A stretch of 64,000 nucleotides of DNA from Erythrobacter sp. NAP1 (GTDB lineage Bacteria; Pseudomonadota; Alphaproteobacteria; Sphingomonadales; Sphingomonadaceae), in assembly GCF_000152865.1 (NCBI RefSeq), contig NZ_CH672390.1:2769468-2833467 (forward strand), written 5' to 3'. The translations under genes were made by a program, and so were the position numbers. Of the stretch, positions 33,836-41,916 are shown in pieces (positions within the stretch are counted from its first letter, which is position 1; each line of letters begins with the position of its first letter). A model generated the notes under the pieces. It ran no database searches. It was not told where the DNA came from and saw only the letters and a program-made list of their open reading frames with translations.

Positions 33836-35512
33836 ATGATCAAGACCGAACCCGCTGGACAGCCCGCTCGCCCGAACGACCACTCAGCCACGGCAGTCAC
33901 TCGCCGAGGTATTTTCGCGCTTGCTGGCGCGACGGCGGCAATAGCGGCCACCCCGGCAACCGCCCGAACCTTCGGGACAGGGTTCACGCACTCGGTCGCC
34001 AGCGGCGAACCGAAGGCCGACAGCGTCTTGCTGTGGACGCGTTTTGTCTCGGACGATGAAACAAGGCTCGAGTGGCAGATCAGCGAAACGGCCGAATTCT
34101 CTAGCGTGTCCGCCGAAGGGCAAGTCATGGCGAGCCCTGATCGTGACTTTTGCGTAAAGGCGACAGCGAGCGGCCTGACCCCTGACCGCTGGTATTTTTA
34201 CCGCTTCGTCGCCCCCGACGGCTCGATGTCGCCGGTAGGGCGCACGCGCACCTTGCCGCAGGGGCCGAAGCCTTCGTTCAAGCTCGCGGTTTTCTCCTGT
34301 TCTAATTTCGGGTTTGGGTGGTTCAACGCCTATGCCCATGCGGCCGAGGCAAACGATTGCGACCTCGCCGTGCACCTTGGCGACTACATCTACGAGTATG
34401 GCGGTAACACTTACCCCGACGCGAGCAATCGGCACCCGGAGCGCGGCCTGATGCCCGAGACCGAGATCGTCGCACTAGCCGATTACCGGCTGCGCTATGC
34501 GACCTATCGCAAGGATCCCGATCTTCAGCGCTTGCACCAGGTCCTCCCTATGATTGCTGTCTGGGACGATCACGAGAGCACCAATGACAGCTGGAAAGAT
34601 GGGGCTCAAAACCATCAGCCCGAGACTGAGGGCGAGTGGTCGGTTCGCAAAGCCGTGGCGAAGCGCGTCTATCGCGAATGGATGCCTGTCTCGGATGAGC
34701 CGTACAGCGCATACGAGATCGGTGACCTTGCTACCCTGTTCCGTCTCGACACCCGCCTCGAGGGGCGCGAAGAACAGTTCAGCATCGCGAAGATCATCGA
34801 GGGGCAGGAAGACCCGCAGGCCATGATCGCAGCCCTCGCCGCGTTTAAAGAAGCAGATTACGCCAATCCGGAGCGCCAGCTACTTGGCGCTGCGCAGGAG
34901 CAATGGCTGGCAGGGGCGCTTCAATCGTCGAAGGCGCGCGGTACGACGTGGCAGGTTCTCGTGCAGCAGGTGCTGATGGGCAAGCTTTCTTCGCCGCGCG
35001 GCATGCTCGAGCTGATTGGTGATAGCCTGCCCGATTATGCGCGTCGTCGTCTGATCGCCTCGTCGCTTGCTGCCGAGGCCGGCCTTCCGCTCAACATGGA
35101 CGCATGGGACGGATACCCTGCTGCGCGCGAACGCGTATTCGAAAGTGCGCTTGCCGCCGATGCGAACCTTCTCGTGCTGGCGGGCGACACGCATAATGGC
35201 TGGGCGTTCAATCTCGGCCATGAAGGTGAAAGTGTCGGTGTCGAGCTTGGTGTTTGCTCGGTCAGCTCGCCGGGCTTCGAGAGCTATCTCGCTGCTATCC
35301 CGCCGCAAACGCTCGCAGCTGGCGTCGTTGGAGCCAATGACGAATTGCTTTGGGCTGATACTTCGCAGCGCGGCTACATGACTGTCGAGCTGACGCCTTC
35401 TGCCGCGACGACCGAATATCGCTTTGTCTCCGGCATACGCCAGCGTTCGACACAGCTTGCAGGAACCAAGCGCATTACCACGCAAGCGGGCAGCAACACT
35501 CTAGACGCCTGA
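33836..35512 (+). CDS. phoD: Alkaline phosphatase D family protein, Tat-exported
   Basis: 558 residues from the chosen ATG; in-frame ATGs at 33803 and 33743 would lengthen the N-terminus, and none has a clear ribosome-binding site. Twin-arginine signal TRRGIFALAGATAA, then an N-terminal PhoD domain (GFTHSVASGEPKADSVLLWT) and the metallophosphatase core with VFSCSNFGFGWFNAY, VHLGDYIYEYG, VWDDHESTNDSW and LAGDTHNGWAFN as metal ligands. It should release phosphate from phosphodiesters or phosphomonoesters in the periplasm. Divergently transcribed from the hydrolase operon. Confidence 0.9.
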   Translation: MIKTEPAGQPARPNDHSATAVTRRGIFALAGATAAIAATPATARTFGTGFTHSVASGEPKADSVLLWTRFVSDDETRLEWQISETAEFSSVSAEGQVMASPDRDFCVKATASGLTPDRWYFYRFVAPDGSMSPVGRTRTLPQGPKPSFKLAVFSCSNFGFGWFNAYAHAAEANDCDLAVHLGDYIYEYGGNTYPDASNRHPERGLMPETEIVALADYRLRYATYRKDPDLQRLHQVLPMIAVWDDHESTNDSWKDGAQNHQPETEGEWSVRKAVAKRVYREWMPVSDEPYSAYEIGDLATLFRLDTRLEGREEQFSIAKIIEGQEDPQAMIAALAAFKEADYANPERQLLGAAQEQWLAGALQSSKARGTTWQVLVQQVLMGKLSSPRGMLELIGDSLPDYARRRLIASSLAAEAGLPLNMDAWDGYPAARERVFESALAADANLLVLAGDTHNGWAFNLGHEGESVGVELGVCSVSSPGFESYLAAIPPQTLAAGVVGANDELLWADTSQRGYMTVELTPSAATTEYRFVSGIRQRSTQLAGTKRITTQAGSNTLDA

Positions 35513-35567
35513 TAATTGGAACCAATCGCGCTTCACTTCTGTTCGCAAAGGTAGAAGGAGACATGCA

Positions 35568-35831
35568 ATGCTTGGTAAGATTATCGGCGCCGTCGCAGGC
35601 GGCAAACTCGCAAACCAGACTAAGAATATCGGTGGAACAACAGGCGCGGTGCTTGGCGCAGCGGCGCCGTTCGTTCTGAGCCGCCTCAGCATTCCGGCCA
35701 TGATCGCGCTCGGAGTGGGCGGTTATGCCATCAACCGGATGCGCAAGAAGAAGCAGGGCGAGGAAGAGATGCCGCAGCCCGAAGGCGAGACCGCACCCGT
35801 GGCGAGCATCCCCCAACCCGCGACTGCGTAA
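35568..35831 (+). CDS. Small glycine-rich membrane-associated protein, 87 aa
   Basis: Not recognised. AAGGAG precedes the ATG. The Gly/Ala-rich hydrophobic half (IIGAVAGGKLANQTKNIGGT and LSRLSIPAMIALGVGGYAI) looks like one or two membrane hairpins with glycine-zipper character, followed by a basic RMRKKK stop-transfer and a Glu/Pro tail. Common as a hypothetical gene in this kind of genome. A strong terminator follows. Confidence 0.7.
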   Translation: MLGKIIGAVAGGKLANQTKNIGGTTGAVLGAAAPFVLSRLSIPAMIALGVGGYAINRMRKKKQGEEEMPQPEGETAPVASIPQPATA

Positions 35832-35853
35832 GCGGCAATCAGACTGAATTTTG

Positions 35854-35890
35854 AAAAGGGCGGCGAGTGCATTGCCGCCCTTTTCGTTTT
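35854..35890. terminator. Bidirectional intrinsic terminator
   Basis: Perfect 11-bp stem AAAAGGGCGGC / GCCGCCCTTTT with a 9-nt loop, followed by CGTTTT. The A-run on the other side makes it work for both the glycine-rich gene on the plus strand and the XRE operon on the minus strand. Confidence 0.9.
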
Positions 35891-35894
35891 GCGC

Positions 35895-36086
35895 TCAGTC
35901 TCGGCTAAAGATTTCCTCAATCGGGAGGCCGAAAACCTCGGAGATGTTGAATGCGAGGGGAAGCGACGGGTCATACCGTCCCTTCTCGATCGCGTTCACG
36001 CTCTGCCGACTAACGCCGAGCCGGTCGGCTAGATCTTGCTGGCTCCAGTCCCGCTCGGCGCGAAGGACCTTGAGGCGGTTGTTCAT
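35895..36086 (-). CDS. XRE-family HTH regulator, 63 aa
   Basis: Compact Cro/C1-type DNA-binding domain: LKVLRAERDWSQQDLADRLG, then VSRQSVNAIEKGRYDPS, and an ending typical of the YozG-like single-domain group (GLPIEEIFSRD). It is the last gene of a five-gene operon of small membrane proteins, where such regulators usually control their own operon. The inverted repeat at 37888-37945 is a candidate target. Confidence 0.9.
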   Translation of the reverse strand: MNNRLKVLRAERDWSQQDLADRLGVSRQSVNAIEKGRYDPSLPLAFNISEVFGLPIEEIFSRD

Positions 36087-36096
36087 CGCGCGCCCC

Positions 36097-36495
36097 TCAC
36101 TGTGCGATCCCCCGCACTCGGAACCAGTAATAACTGATGACCCAGGACAGCGTGACTACGCCCAGGATATTGTCGCTGGCCAATTCGGGTAAGCCGACGA
36201 CTTTCTCGCCAAGCACCCAGAACAGGTTGATCATCATGGTCGCCGTCAATGCAACGAGCGCTGCATTGGCGAGGATTTGGAAAATGTAGTCCTCGCTGCA
36301 TCGCCGATCGATTGCGGTAGCGGCTGCGACGATCAAAGCCATAGCCAGCGTGGCCCCACCGAGTGCGACGCCCTTGATCAATGACGACAATTTTATTGCC
36401 TGCTCCATAGGCGCGTCGATTTCTGCGATCATCACGAGGCTTGCGATCAGCGGTAGGACGAGGAACTTGTCGAGCCGATTGACGGTCATCTTCAT
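36097..36495 (-). CDS. Membrane protein, 132 aa, in XRE operon
   Basis: Not recognised by family name. The ATG overlaps the preceding stop (ATGA) and has GGAGAG upstream. Four hydrophobic helices (LVLPLIASLVMIAEI, GVALGGATLAMALIVAAATAI, ILANAALVALTATMMINLFW, ILGVVTLSWVISYYWF). Resembles small integral membrane proteins of the DUF2178 kind that are co-encoded with XRE regulators; this is an impression from layout, not a search. Confidence 0.75.
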   Translation of the reverse strand: MKMTVNRLDKFLVLPLIASLVMIAEIDAPMEQAIKLSSLIKGVALGGATLAMALIVAAATAIDRRCSEDYIFQILANAALVALTATMMINLFWVLGEKVVGLPELASDNILGVVTLSWVISYYWFRVRGIAQ

Positions 36496-37091
36496 CGAAT
36501 CTCTCCAAAGGTGCCGTATTTGATCTTGTTTGCGACCGCGCCGATGGCGATGCCGACGCACCAGATCGTGGGCCACCAGAACGCGGCGACCGATTCGACA
36601 ATTTTGTAGGTCTCAAGGAAGCCCCAGACTGCTGCGAGCGTAAACGCAATGCCGGTGGCGATCAGGCCCTGCCGCACGTAAAGCAGACGGTAGAACTCGT
36701 CCTTTTCCTCGACGATCAGCGCGCCGAAAATCCAAATCACACCTGCAAAGGAAAGGCCCGGTAATAGGGCGATCAGCACGGCGAGCGGCCCCGTCACCCC
36801 GCGGTCTTCAAGGAAGTGTTCGGCCATGAAAAGCGTGATGAGGTAAAACGCCATCGTAATCGCGATGCGCGTGAGATAGCGTTGGGCCGCAGGGCCACTT
36901 CGCGCTGCACCTCGTAGTGACTTGACGAAAGCGAAGACCATCAAGCTCACCGGGACGATCGCAAGGATATAGGCGGTCGTGGTGTTGATGGCGTCGGACT
37001 TCCAGAGGAACAGGAGCGCCAGCGCGCTGAGTACGGAAGAAACCGCGGCAACCAGGCACCGGTTCACGGCCTTGCTGTTTTGCTTGGTCAT
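36492..37091 (-). CDS. Membrane protein, 199 aa, paralogue of next gene
   Basis: Not recognised. Six predicted helices. The C-terminal half (TGPLAVLIALLPGLSF, EEKDEFYRLLYVRQGL, VWGFLETYKIV) aligns by eye with the neighbouring 202-aa protein (SGPLAFVAALLPTIPA, EETDEYLRHRASLSAM, VWGFMETFGVA), so the two are tandem duplicates. Both ends overlap neighbours by ATGA, indicating strict co-translation within the XRE operon. Confidence 0.78.
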   Translation of the reverse strand: MTKQNSKAVNRCLVAAVSSVLSALALLFLWKSDAINTTTAYILAIVPVSLMVFAFVKSLRGAARSGPAAQRYLTRIAITMAFYLITLFMAEHFLEDRGVTGPLAVLIALLPGLSFAGVIWIFGALIVEEKDEFYRLLYVRQGLIATGIAFTLAAVWGFLETYKIVESVAAFWWPTIWCVGIAIGAVANKIKYGTFGEIR

Positions 37092-37696
37092 TCGTCGTCT
37101 CCTTGCGACCGTTCATTTCTCGAGATCACGACCTGGCCGATGCCAAGGCCGATGGCGAAGATCGGAACGACCCACCAGGCCCACACATGCGGTGCAACGC
37201 CAAAGGTCTCCATGAAGCCCCACACGGTTCCAGCCACCAACACGAAACCGAGGCCGATCATGGCCGACAGGCTGGCGCGGTGGCGCAGATATTCGTCGGT
37301 TTCTTCTGTGAGGTAACGCCCCATCGCCCACACCATTGCGAGCGCAGGAATGGTCGGAAGGAGTGCTGCTACAAAGGCGAGCGGACCGCTGAGCTCTGCG
37401 TTGTTGTAAAGCCCAACCCCGCACATGACCCCAGCGGCATAAGCCATGCTCGCGACAAGCATCCGCTTGTTGTAGGTCCGCATCGCTTCGCTGCCATAAA
37501 CCTGCAACTCGACCGGGTTCCTGATGGTTCGAACCACCTGGATGGCGAGGGCCAGCGGCACGATCATGAGTCCTGCGGCGAGCCCGGTCCCGATCGCGCC
37601 AGCAGATGCCAGAGCGAGGATCGGGGCGGCGGTGCCGATGGTCAACCCGACCCACGGGCCGGGCGTACGCCATGCGTTGCCTTCAAGCTGCGTCAT
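37088..37696 (-). CDS. Membrane protein, 202 aa, paralogue of previous gene
   Basis: Not recognised. The start is the ATG that overlaps the stop of the 58-codon gene before it; a longer in-frame read exists but would cover that gene in another frame. Six helices, an acidic EETDEYLRH loop and a VWGFMETFGVAPHVWAWWVV C-terminal helix pair shared with its paralogue. Probably a component of a small membrane complex controlled by the XRE protein. Confidence 0.78.
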   Translation of the reverse strand: MTQLEGNAWRTPGPWVGLTIGTAAPILALASAGAIGTGLAAGLMIVPLALAIQVVRTIRNPVELQVYGSEAMRTYNKRMLVASMAYAAGVMCGVGLYNNAELSGPLAFVAALLPTIPALAMVWAMGRYLTEETDEYLRHRASLSAMIGLGFVLVAGTVWGFMETFGVAPHVWAWWVVPIFAIGLGIGQVVISRNERSQGDDE

Positions 37697-37869
37697 AGTA
37701 CGCAGCTCCGCCCGCAGCTGAAGTCGCTGCTGAGCGAGCCCCATGCAGCCCCCGACAATCCGCTGATCACACCGAATGATGCGCCAGTGTTCAGGTCGAT
37801 GCCAAGGCAGACGAGCGCGGCTGCGATGATGATCGCGGCCCATAGGAGAGATTTGGATTGCTCCGTCAT
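37693..37869 (-). CDS. Small single-helix membrane protein, 58 aa
   Basis: Below the usual length cut-off but well supported: ATG with GGGAG eight bases upstream, the stop overlapping the next gene (ATGA), and a clean hydrophobic helix (LLWAAIIIAAALVCLGI) after a short polar start MTEQSKS. The C-terminus has two cysteines (DFSCGRSCVL). It is the first gene of the five-gene membrane/XRE operon. Function unknown. Confidence 0.75.
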   Translation of the reverse strand: MTEQSKSLLWAAIIIAAALVCLGIDLNTGASFGVISGLSGAAWGSLSSDFSCGRSCVL

Positions 37870-37887
37870 TGGTAAAGCTCCCTTTCA

Positions 37888-37945
37888 ACTATGGAAAGGA
37901 AACTTGTCATTGATTCGCGATAATGTCAAGCGAACTTTCCAAAGT
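37888..37945. promoter_or_regulatory. Long inverted repeat, candidate operator of the XRE operon
   Basis: Two 22-bp arms (37888-37909 and 37924-37945) match as ACTnTGGAAAG-4N-CTTGnCA in inverted order with a 14-bp spacer. It lies just upstream of the first gene of the membrane/XRE operon, overlapping where its promoter should be. An additional CTTTCC follows at 37956. Autoregulation by the XRE protein is inferred. Confidence 0.55.
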
Positions 37946-37986
37946 GGAACGGAGGCTTTCCGTTCTCTGGGTGCGCAACTCGCGTA

Positions 37987-38094
37987 ATGACAATGCAACC
38001 ATGGATCGCTATCTACCGGTCCATGGGCATGACGCTGACCACAACTACCACCACGACAACCTCGGTTTTCCGGGGGCGGTCGCGGCTGGGCTAG
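37987..38094 (+). CDS. Threonine-rich leader peptide of thrS, 35 aa
   Basis: The frame reads MTMQPWIAIYRSMGMTL, then eight consecutive threonines encoded with all four Thr codons (ACC ACA ACT ACC ACC ACG ACA ACC), then SVFRGRSRLG and TAG, 130 bp before the thrS ATG. Ten of 35 residues are Thr. This is the architecture of amino-acid attenuator leaders such as E. coli thrL: ribosomes stall on the Thr run when charged tRNA-Thr is scarce. No good ribosome-binding site is seen at 37987; internal ATGs at 38023 or 38029 could be the start. A second frame across the same bases is His/Asn-rich, so the Thr reading rests on codon diversity and on the downstream thrS. Confidence 0.6.
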   Translation: MTMQPWIAIYRSMGMTLTTTTTTTTSVFRGRSRLG

Positions 38095-38169
38095 GCTCGG
38101 CGCTCTCGCCACCCGGTTTCGGGTGGCGCGGTGTCCTCCCGAAATCGCAAAAAGACTGACACACCGCCC
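38074..38169 (+). promoter_or_regulatory. thrS leader with competing RNA hairpins
   Basis: After the leader stop comes a perfect 9-bp hairpin CGCCACCCG-GTTT-CGGGTGGCG (38107-38128). Two alternative pairings share a strand: GCGGTGT (38128-38134) with ACACCGC (38161-38167), and GGGCGGT (38074-38080, in the leader reading frame just after the Thr run) with ACCGCCC (38163-38169). A ribosome paused on Thr codons would leave 38074-38080 free; one at the stop codon would mask it. No U-tract follows, so control could be Rho-dependent or translational. Another hairpin (about 38179-38202) precedes the start codon. Confidence 0.5.
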
Positions 38170-38224
38170 TTCCGGTGCGCGCCTGCTTGTGGCAGGGCGC
38201 GGCGAAACGAGACGGATTTGAAGA

Positions 38225-40240
38225 ATGACCGAATTGCTCAAGATCAGCCTGCCCGATGGATCGGTGCGCGAAATGGAAGCGGGCTCAACGCCGGCCGATG
38301 TGGCCGCCGCGATCGGACCGGGCCTTGCCAAGGCTGCGCTCGCCGCGCGTGTCGACGGTGAAGTTCGCGACCTCAACCGGCCTTTTGAGGGGGACGCTGA
38401 ACTCGCGCTGATCACCTCGAAGGACGAGGAAGAAGCGCTCGAACTCGCGCGCCACGATTACGCCCACGTCCTCGCCGAAGCGGTGCAGGCGCTTTATCCG
38501 GGCACGCAGATCACCTTCGGACCTGCGACCGATGATGGCTTCTATTATGACGTGATGGCGCCCGCCTCGCGTGAGCCGTTTTCCATGGATGATCTTCCCG
38601 CCATCGAGGAGAAGATGCGCGAGATCATCAAGGCCGACAAGCCGCTGCGCCGCGAGGTCTGGTCGCGCCAGCAGCTGATCGACAAGTGGGAGAGCGAGGG
38701 CGAGAGCTTCAAGGCCGAATGGGCGAAGGAACTGCCTGAAAACGAAGAGCTGACGGTATACTGGTCGGGTGACGACTGGCTCGACATGTGCCGCGGCCCG
38801 CACCTCGCCTCGACCGGGAAGCTCGACCCGCAGGCCTTCAAGCTGATGCGGGTTGCAGGCGCATACTGGCGCGGCGACCAGCGCAATGCTCAGCTCACGC
38901 GCATCTACGGCACGGGCTGGCTTAACAAGAAGCAATTGAACGCTCACCTCCACCGGCTTGAGGAAGCCGCCAAGCGCGACCACCGCAAGCTTGGCCGCGA
39001 GATGGACCTCTTCCACCTGCAGGAGGAGGCGCATGGGAGCGTCTTCTGGCACCCTAAGGGCTATCGCATTTGGCGCGAGCTCGAGGCTTACATGCGCCGC
39101 AAGATGGACGGCGGTGGTTATCGCGAGATCAAGACGCCGCAGCTGATGGATGTGCGCCAATGGACCCAGTCCGGGCACTGGGGGAAATACGCCGAGAACA
39201 TGTTCGCGGTGCCCGACATCGTACCCGACGTCGACGATAGCGGCGAAGCGGAAGCCTCGCCCAAGGTCGCCGACGATGCGGACTGGATGGCGATCAAGCC
39301 GATGAATTGCCCGGCGCACGTCCTTGTCTTCAAGCAGGGCATCACGTCCTATCGTGACTTGCCGATCCGCCTTGGCGAGATGGGCTGCTGCCACCGAAAC
39401 GAACCGCATGGCGCGCTCCACGGCCTTATGCGCGTGCGCCAGTTCACGCAGGACGACGCGCACATTTTCTGCACCGAGGACCAGGTGGTCGAAGAAGTGC
39501 GCAAGTTCTGCGCTCTGGCCGACAGTGTCTATCGTGACTTTGGTTTCAGCTACCACGTCAAGCTCGCGCTGCGCCCGGAGAAGCGCTTTGGGTCGGAAGA
39601 GGACTGGGACAAGGCCGAGCAGGAATTGCGCGATGCCGTCGCCGAGGCGGGCATGGACAATGAGGAATATGGCTGGGAGGAACTTCCGGGCGAAGGCGCT
39701 TTCTACGCCCCCAAGCTCGAATGGCACCTTACCGACGCAATCGGGCGGACCTGGCAGGTCGGCACCATCCAGGGCGACCGCGTCCTGCCTGACCGCCTCG
39801 ATGCAACTTATGTCGGTGAGGACGGGGAGAAGCACCGGCCTGTCATGCTTCACCGCGCGATCTTTGGTTCGTATGAGCGCTTTATCGGCATTTTGATCGA
39901 GCACTTCGCCGGGCGCCTGCCTTCGTGGCTCGCGCCCGTGCAGGCCGTGGTTGCGACGATTGTTTCGGATGCAGATGATTATGCGAACGAGGCAACCGCC
40001 AAGCTTCAGGCAGCTGGCATTCGCGTGGAAAGCGATCTTCGAAACGAGAAGATCAACTACAAGGTCCGCGAACACTCGCTTGCCAAGGTCCCGCACCTGC
40101 TGGTCGTCGGCAAGCGCGAGGCCGAGGAAGGCACGGTCGCCGTCCGCACTCTTGGCGAAAAAGAGCAGCGCGTGATGAGCCTCGATGAAGCCATCGCCAT
40201 GCTGCGCGACGCGGCAACGCCTCCCGATTTGCGCGGCTAA
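38225..40240 (+). CDS. thrS: Threonyl-tRNA synthetase
   Basis: Charges tRNA-Thr. 671 residues with the full class II layout: N-terminal TGS domain (1-62), editing domain with [10 protein letters not shown] (HxxxH) and later Cys/His, catalytic core with zinc ligands in [10 protein letters not shown] and motif 2 [20 protein letters not shown], motif 3 around [14 protein letters not shown], and C-terminal anticodon-binding domain. A 20-residue acidic insertion ([20 protein letters not shown]) precedes the MNCP segment. Expression is probably governed by the Thr-rich leader upstream. Confidence 0.97.
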   Translation: MTELLKISLPDGSVREMEAGSTPADVAAAIGPGLAKAALAARVDGEVRDLNRPFEGDAELALITSKDEEEALELARHDYAHVLAEAVQALYPGTQITFGPATDDGFYYDVMAPASREPFSMDDLPAIEEKMREIIKADKPLRREVWSRQQLIDKWESEGESFKAEWAKELPENEELTVYWSGDDWLDMCRGPHLASTGKLDPQAFKLMRVAGAYWRGDQRNAQLTRIYGTGWLNKKQLNAHLHRLEEAAKRDHRKLGREMDLFHLQEEAHGSVFWHPKGYRIWRELEAYMRRKMDGGGYREIKTPQLMDVRQWTQSGHWGKYAENMFAVPDIVPDVDDSGEAEASPKVADDADWMAIKPMNCPAHVLVFKQGITSYRDLPIRLGEMGCCHRNEPHGALHGLMRVRQFTQDDAHIFCTEDQVVEEVRKFCALADSVYRDFGFSYHVKLALRPEKRFGSEEDWDKAEQELRDAVAEAGMDNEEYGWEELPGEGAFYAPKLEWHLTDAIGRTWQVGTIQGDRVLPDRLDATYVGEDGEKHRPVMLHRAIFGSYERFIGILIEHFAGRLPSWLAPVQAVVATIVSDADDYANEATAKLQAAGIRVESDLRNEKINYKVREHSLAKVPHLLVVGKREAEEGTVAVRTLGEKEQRVMSLDEAIAMLRDAATPPDLRG

Positions 40241-40243
40241 GTC

Positions 40244-40999
40244 TTGGAACTGATCGCGGACTTTCTGGCCGGCTTCACTTCGGTCCAGATCGCGGTTGCC
40301 GTCGCGGCGACGCTCGGGGCGGCATTCATTCGCGGGCTGACGGGATTCGGCTTCGGCATATTGCTGGTGCCAATCCTCGCGCTGGCGCTCACGCCGGTTC
40401 AAGCGGTGCTCGCGATCAACATAATGGCAGGGCTGCTCGCGCTCACCGAGATTCGCCTGATCCTGCGCGAAGCCGAGCGCAGCGCGCTGGCGATTGGCGT
40501 GCTCGTCCTGATTACAACCGCGCCGGGACTGATCCTGCTTGATGCAACACCGCAGGACCTTGCCCGGTTGCTCATTGCTTTGATCGCGCTGTCCGCATTC
40601 TTCGCAATCCTGCTCCCCAAGCGCGGCGCGCAGCAACCGGGTGCCGCGACGACAGGAGCAGTGGGCGTTTCAGCAGGCTTGCTCACCGGTTTTGCGGCCA
40701 TGCCCGGCCCTCCGGTCGTACCCTACTACGTCGGACGCGACATTCCGCGAATAACCGCGAAAGCCTCGATGATCGGCATTTTCGGCATCGCCGCGCTGGC
40801 AGGGATCGGATCGGGAGCCGCTATCGGAGTGCTCGAGTGGCGAACTTTGGTCCTTGGCTTGGCGCTCTTTCCGCTGGTCCTGCTCGGCAACTGGATTGGC
40901 AGCCTTGCGTTCGGCAAGGTCAGTGATCCGGTATGGCGCGCCTGTGTCGGAGTGGTGCTGGGAGCTGCCGCTGTCGCTGCGCTCGTCAAGCTGATCTGA
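40244..40999 (+). CDS. TauE/SafE family sulfite/anion exporter, copy 1
   Basis: 251 residues starting at TTG three bases after thrS; no better start is present. Eight predicted helices, with the duplicated family motif RGLTGFGFGILLVPIL in the first half and TGFAAMPGPPVVPYYVG in the second. These permeases export sulfite, sulfoacetate or related organic anions. The next gene is a second copy, so this is a tandem duplication. Confidence 0.87.
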   Translation: MELIADFLAGFTSVQIAVAVAATLGAAFIRGLTGFGFGILLVPILALALTPVQAVLAINIMAGLLALTEIRLILREAERSALAIGVLVLITTAPGLILLDATPQDLARLLIALIALSAFFAILLPKRGAQQPGAATTGAVGVSAGLLTGFAAMPGPPVVPYYVGRDIPRITAKASMIGIFGIAALAGIGSGAAIGVLEWRTLVLGLALFPLVLLGNWIGSLAFGKVSDPVWRACVGVVLGAAAVAALVKLI

Positions 41000-41007
41000 G
41001 CGCGCTC

Positions 41008-41742
41008 ATGTTCGGATTCACTCCTGAAGCGATTTTCGTGGCTATCGCCGCAGCCATTGCGGCAGGCTTCGTGCGCGGCCTTGCAGGTTTCGGCCTCTCG
41101 GTCATTCTCGTACCTGTGCTTCAGTTGGCAATTGATCCGTCTTCGGCGGTTCTTGTGGGCATCGTCTCGCTCTTTCTGATCGGGCTCACCGACATCGGCC
41201 GCATTCGCCGCGATGCAGATGGCTCGGCTGTGCCAATTACCCTGATTGCACTTGCGGCAATGCCTCTTGGTCTATGGGCTCTGGTCGCTTTGCCGCCCGA
41301 CTGGGCGCGGGTCATGATCGCAGCGGTTTCGCTCGGAGCATTCGTGCTGGTCGTCGTTCCACTCGGCAAAGTGGTGATGCCGCGCAGACCGGCCATGGCG
41401 ATATCCGGCCTCGCGACCGGGTTCTTCGGAGGCTTTGCAGGGATGCCGGGGCCGGGAATGGCGCCGTTCTACCTCAGAGGCCGCCTTCCACCCGCAAGCG
41501 CACGCGCATCGATGATGGCGATTTTCGTCGTGCTCACCCCGCTCTCGGCACTCATCTTCATCGCGCTGGGCATCGGGTCATGGCGCGAGGCTGCGCTCGC
41601 TCTTGCGCTGTTTCCCGCACTGCTTATCGGAGACTGGTTCGGGCACAGGGCTTATGGACGCGTGACGACGCGCCAGTGGCAGGTTTCGACGGCGTTGGTG
41701 CTGGGAGCGGCGGCTGTGGGTGCAGCGGCCAAGCTGCTTTAG
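41008..41742 (+). CDS. TauE/SafE family sulfite/anion exporter, copy 2
   Basis: 244 residues from the ATG eight bases after the previous stop. Same topology and motifs as its neighbour (RGLAGFGLSVILVPVL, then GFFGGFAGMPGPGMAPFYLRG). The two differ throughout, so the duplication is old; they may form a heteromer or handle different anions. Confidence 0.87.
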   Translation: MFGFTPEAIFVAIAAAIAAGFVRGLAGFGLSVILVPVLQLAIDPSSAVLVGIVSLFLIGLTDIGRIRRDADGSAVPITLIALAAMPLGLWALVALPPDWARVMIAAVSLGAFVLVVVPLGKVVMPRRPAMAISGLATGFFGGFAGMPGPGMAPFYLRGRLPPASARASMMAIFVVLTPLSALIFIALGIGSWREAALALALFPALLIGDWFGHRAYGRVTTRQWQVSTALVLGAAAVGAAAKLL

Positions 41743-41873
41743 AAAGGTAGCGCCTGTCCCGCGAGGATCAGCGCAGCGCCGCAACCGAGCACGATGACGC
41801 TGCTCAGCGCTTCGGCCTGACGGCGGCGCGCTTCGGCGAGTGCGGTGCGGGTGATGGCGACGGCTTTGCTCAT
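41739..41873 (-). CDS. Possible small membrane protein, 44 aa
   Basis: Reads MSKAVAITRTALAEARRRQ, then AEALSSVIVLGCGAALILAG and QALPF: an amphipathic basic start and one hydrophobic helix. It fills the gap between the TauE copy 2 stop (3-bp overlap) and the aguA stop. No clear ribosome-binding site, so it is tentative. Confidence 0.4.
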   Translation of the reverse strand: MSKAVAITRTALAEARRRQAEALSSVIVLGCGAALILAGQALPF

Positions 41874-41916
41874 GATGGAGCAAACTCGCGCAAAATTCCT
41901 AACGCGGCGTTAAGTT

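Noticed and set aside
37923..38159. His/Asn-rich frame overlapping the Thr-rich leader
   Set aside because: It reads the same ACN-rich bases in another frame and could suggest a His leader, but the downstream gene is thrS and the Thr frame has a stop placed before the hairpins.
38285..40636. A 783-codon open frame antisense to thrS
   Set aside because: It is a shadow of high-G+C thrS codons: composition is low-complexity, no ribosome-binding site, no recognisable domain.
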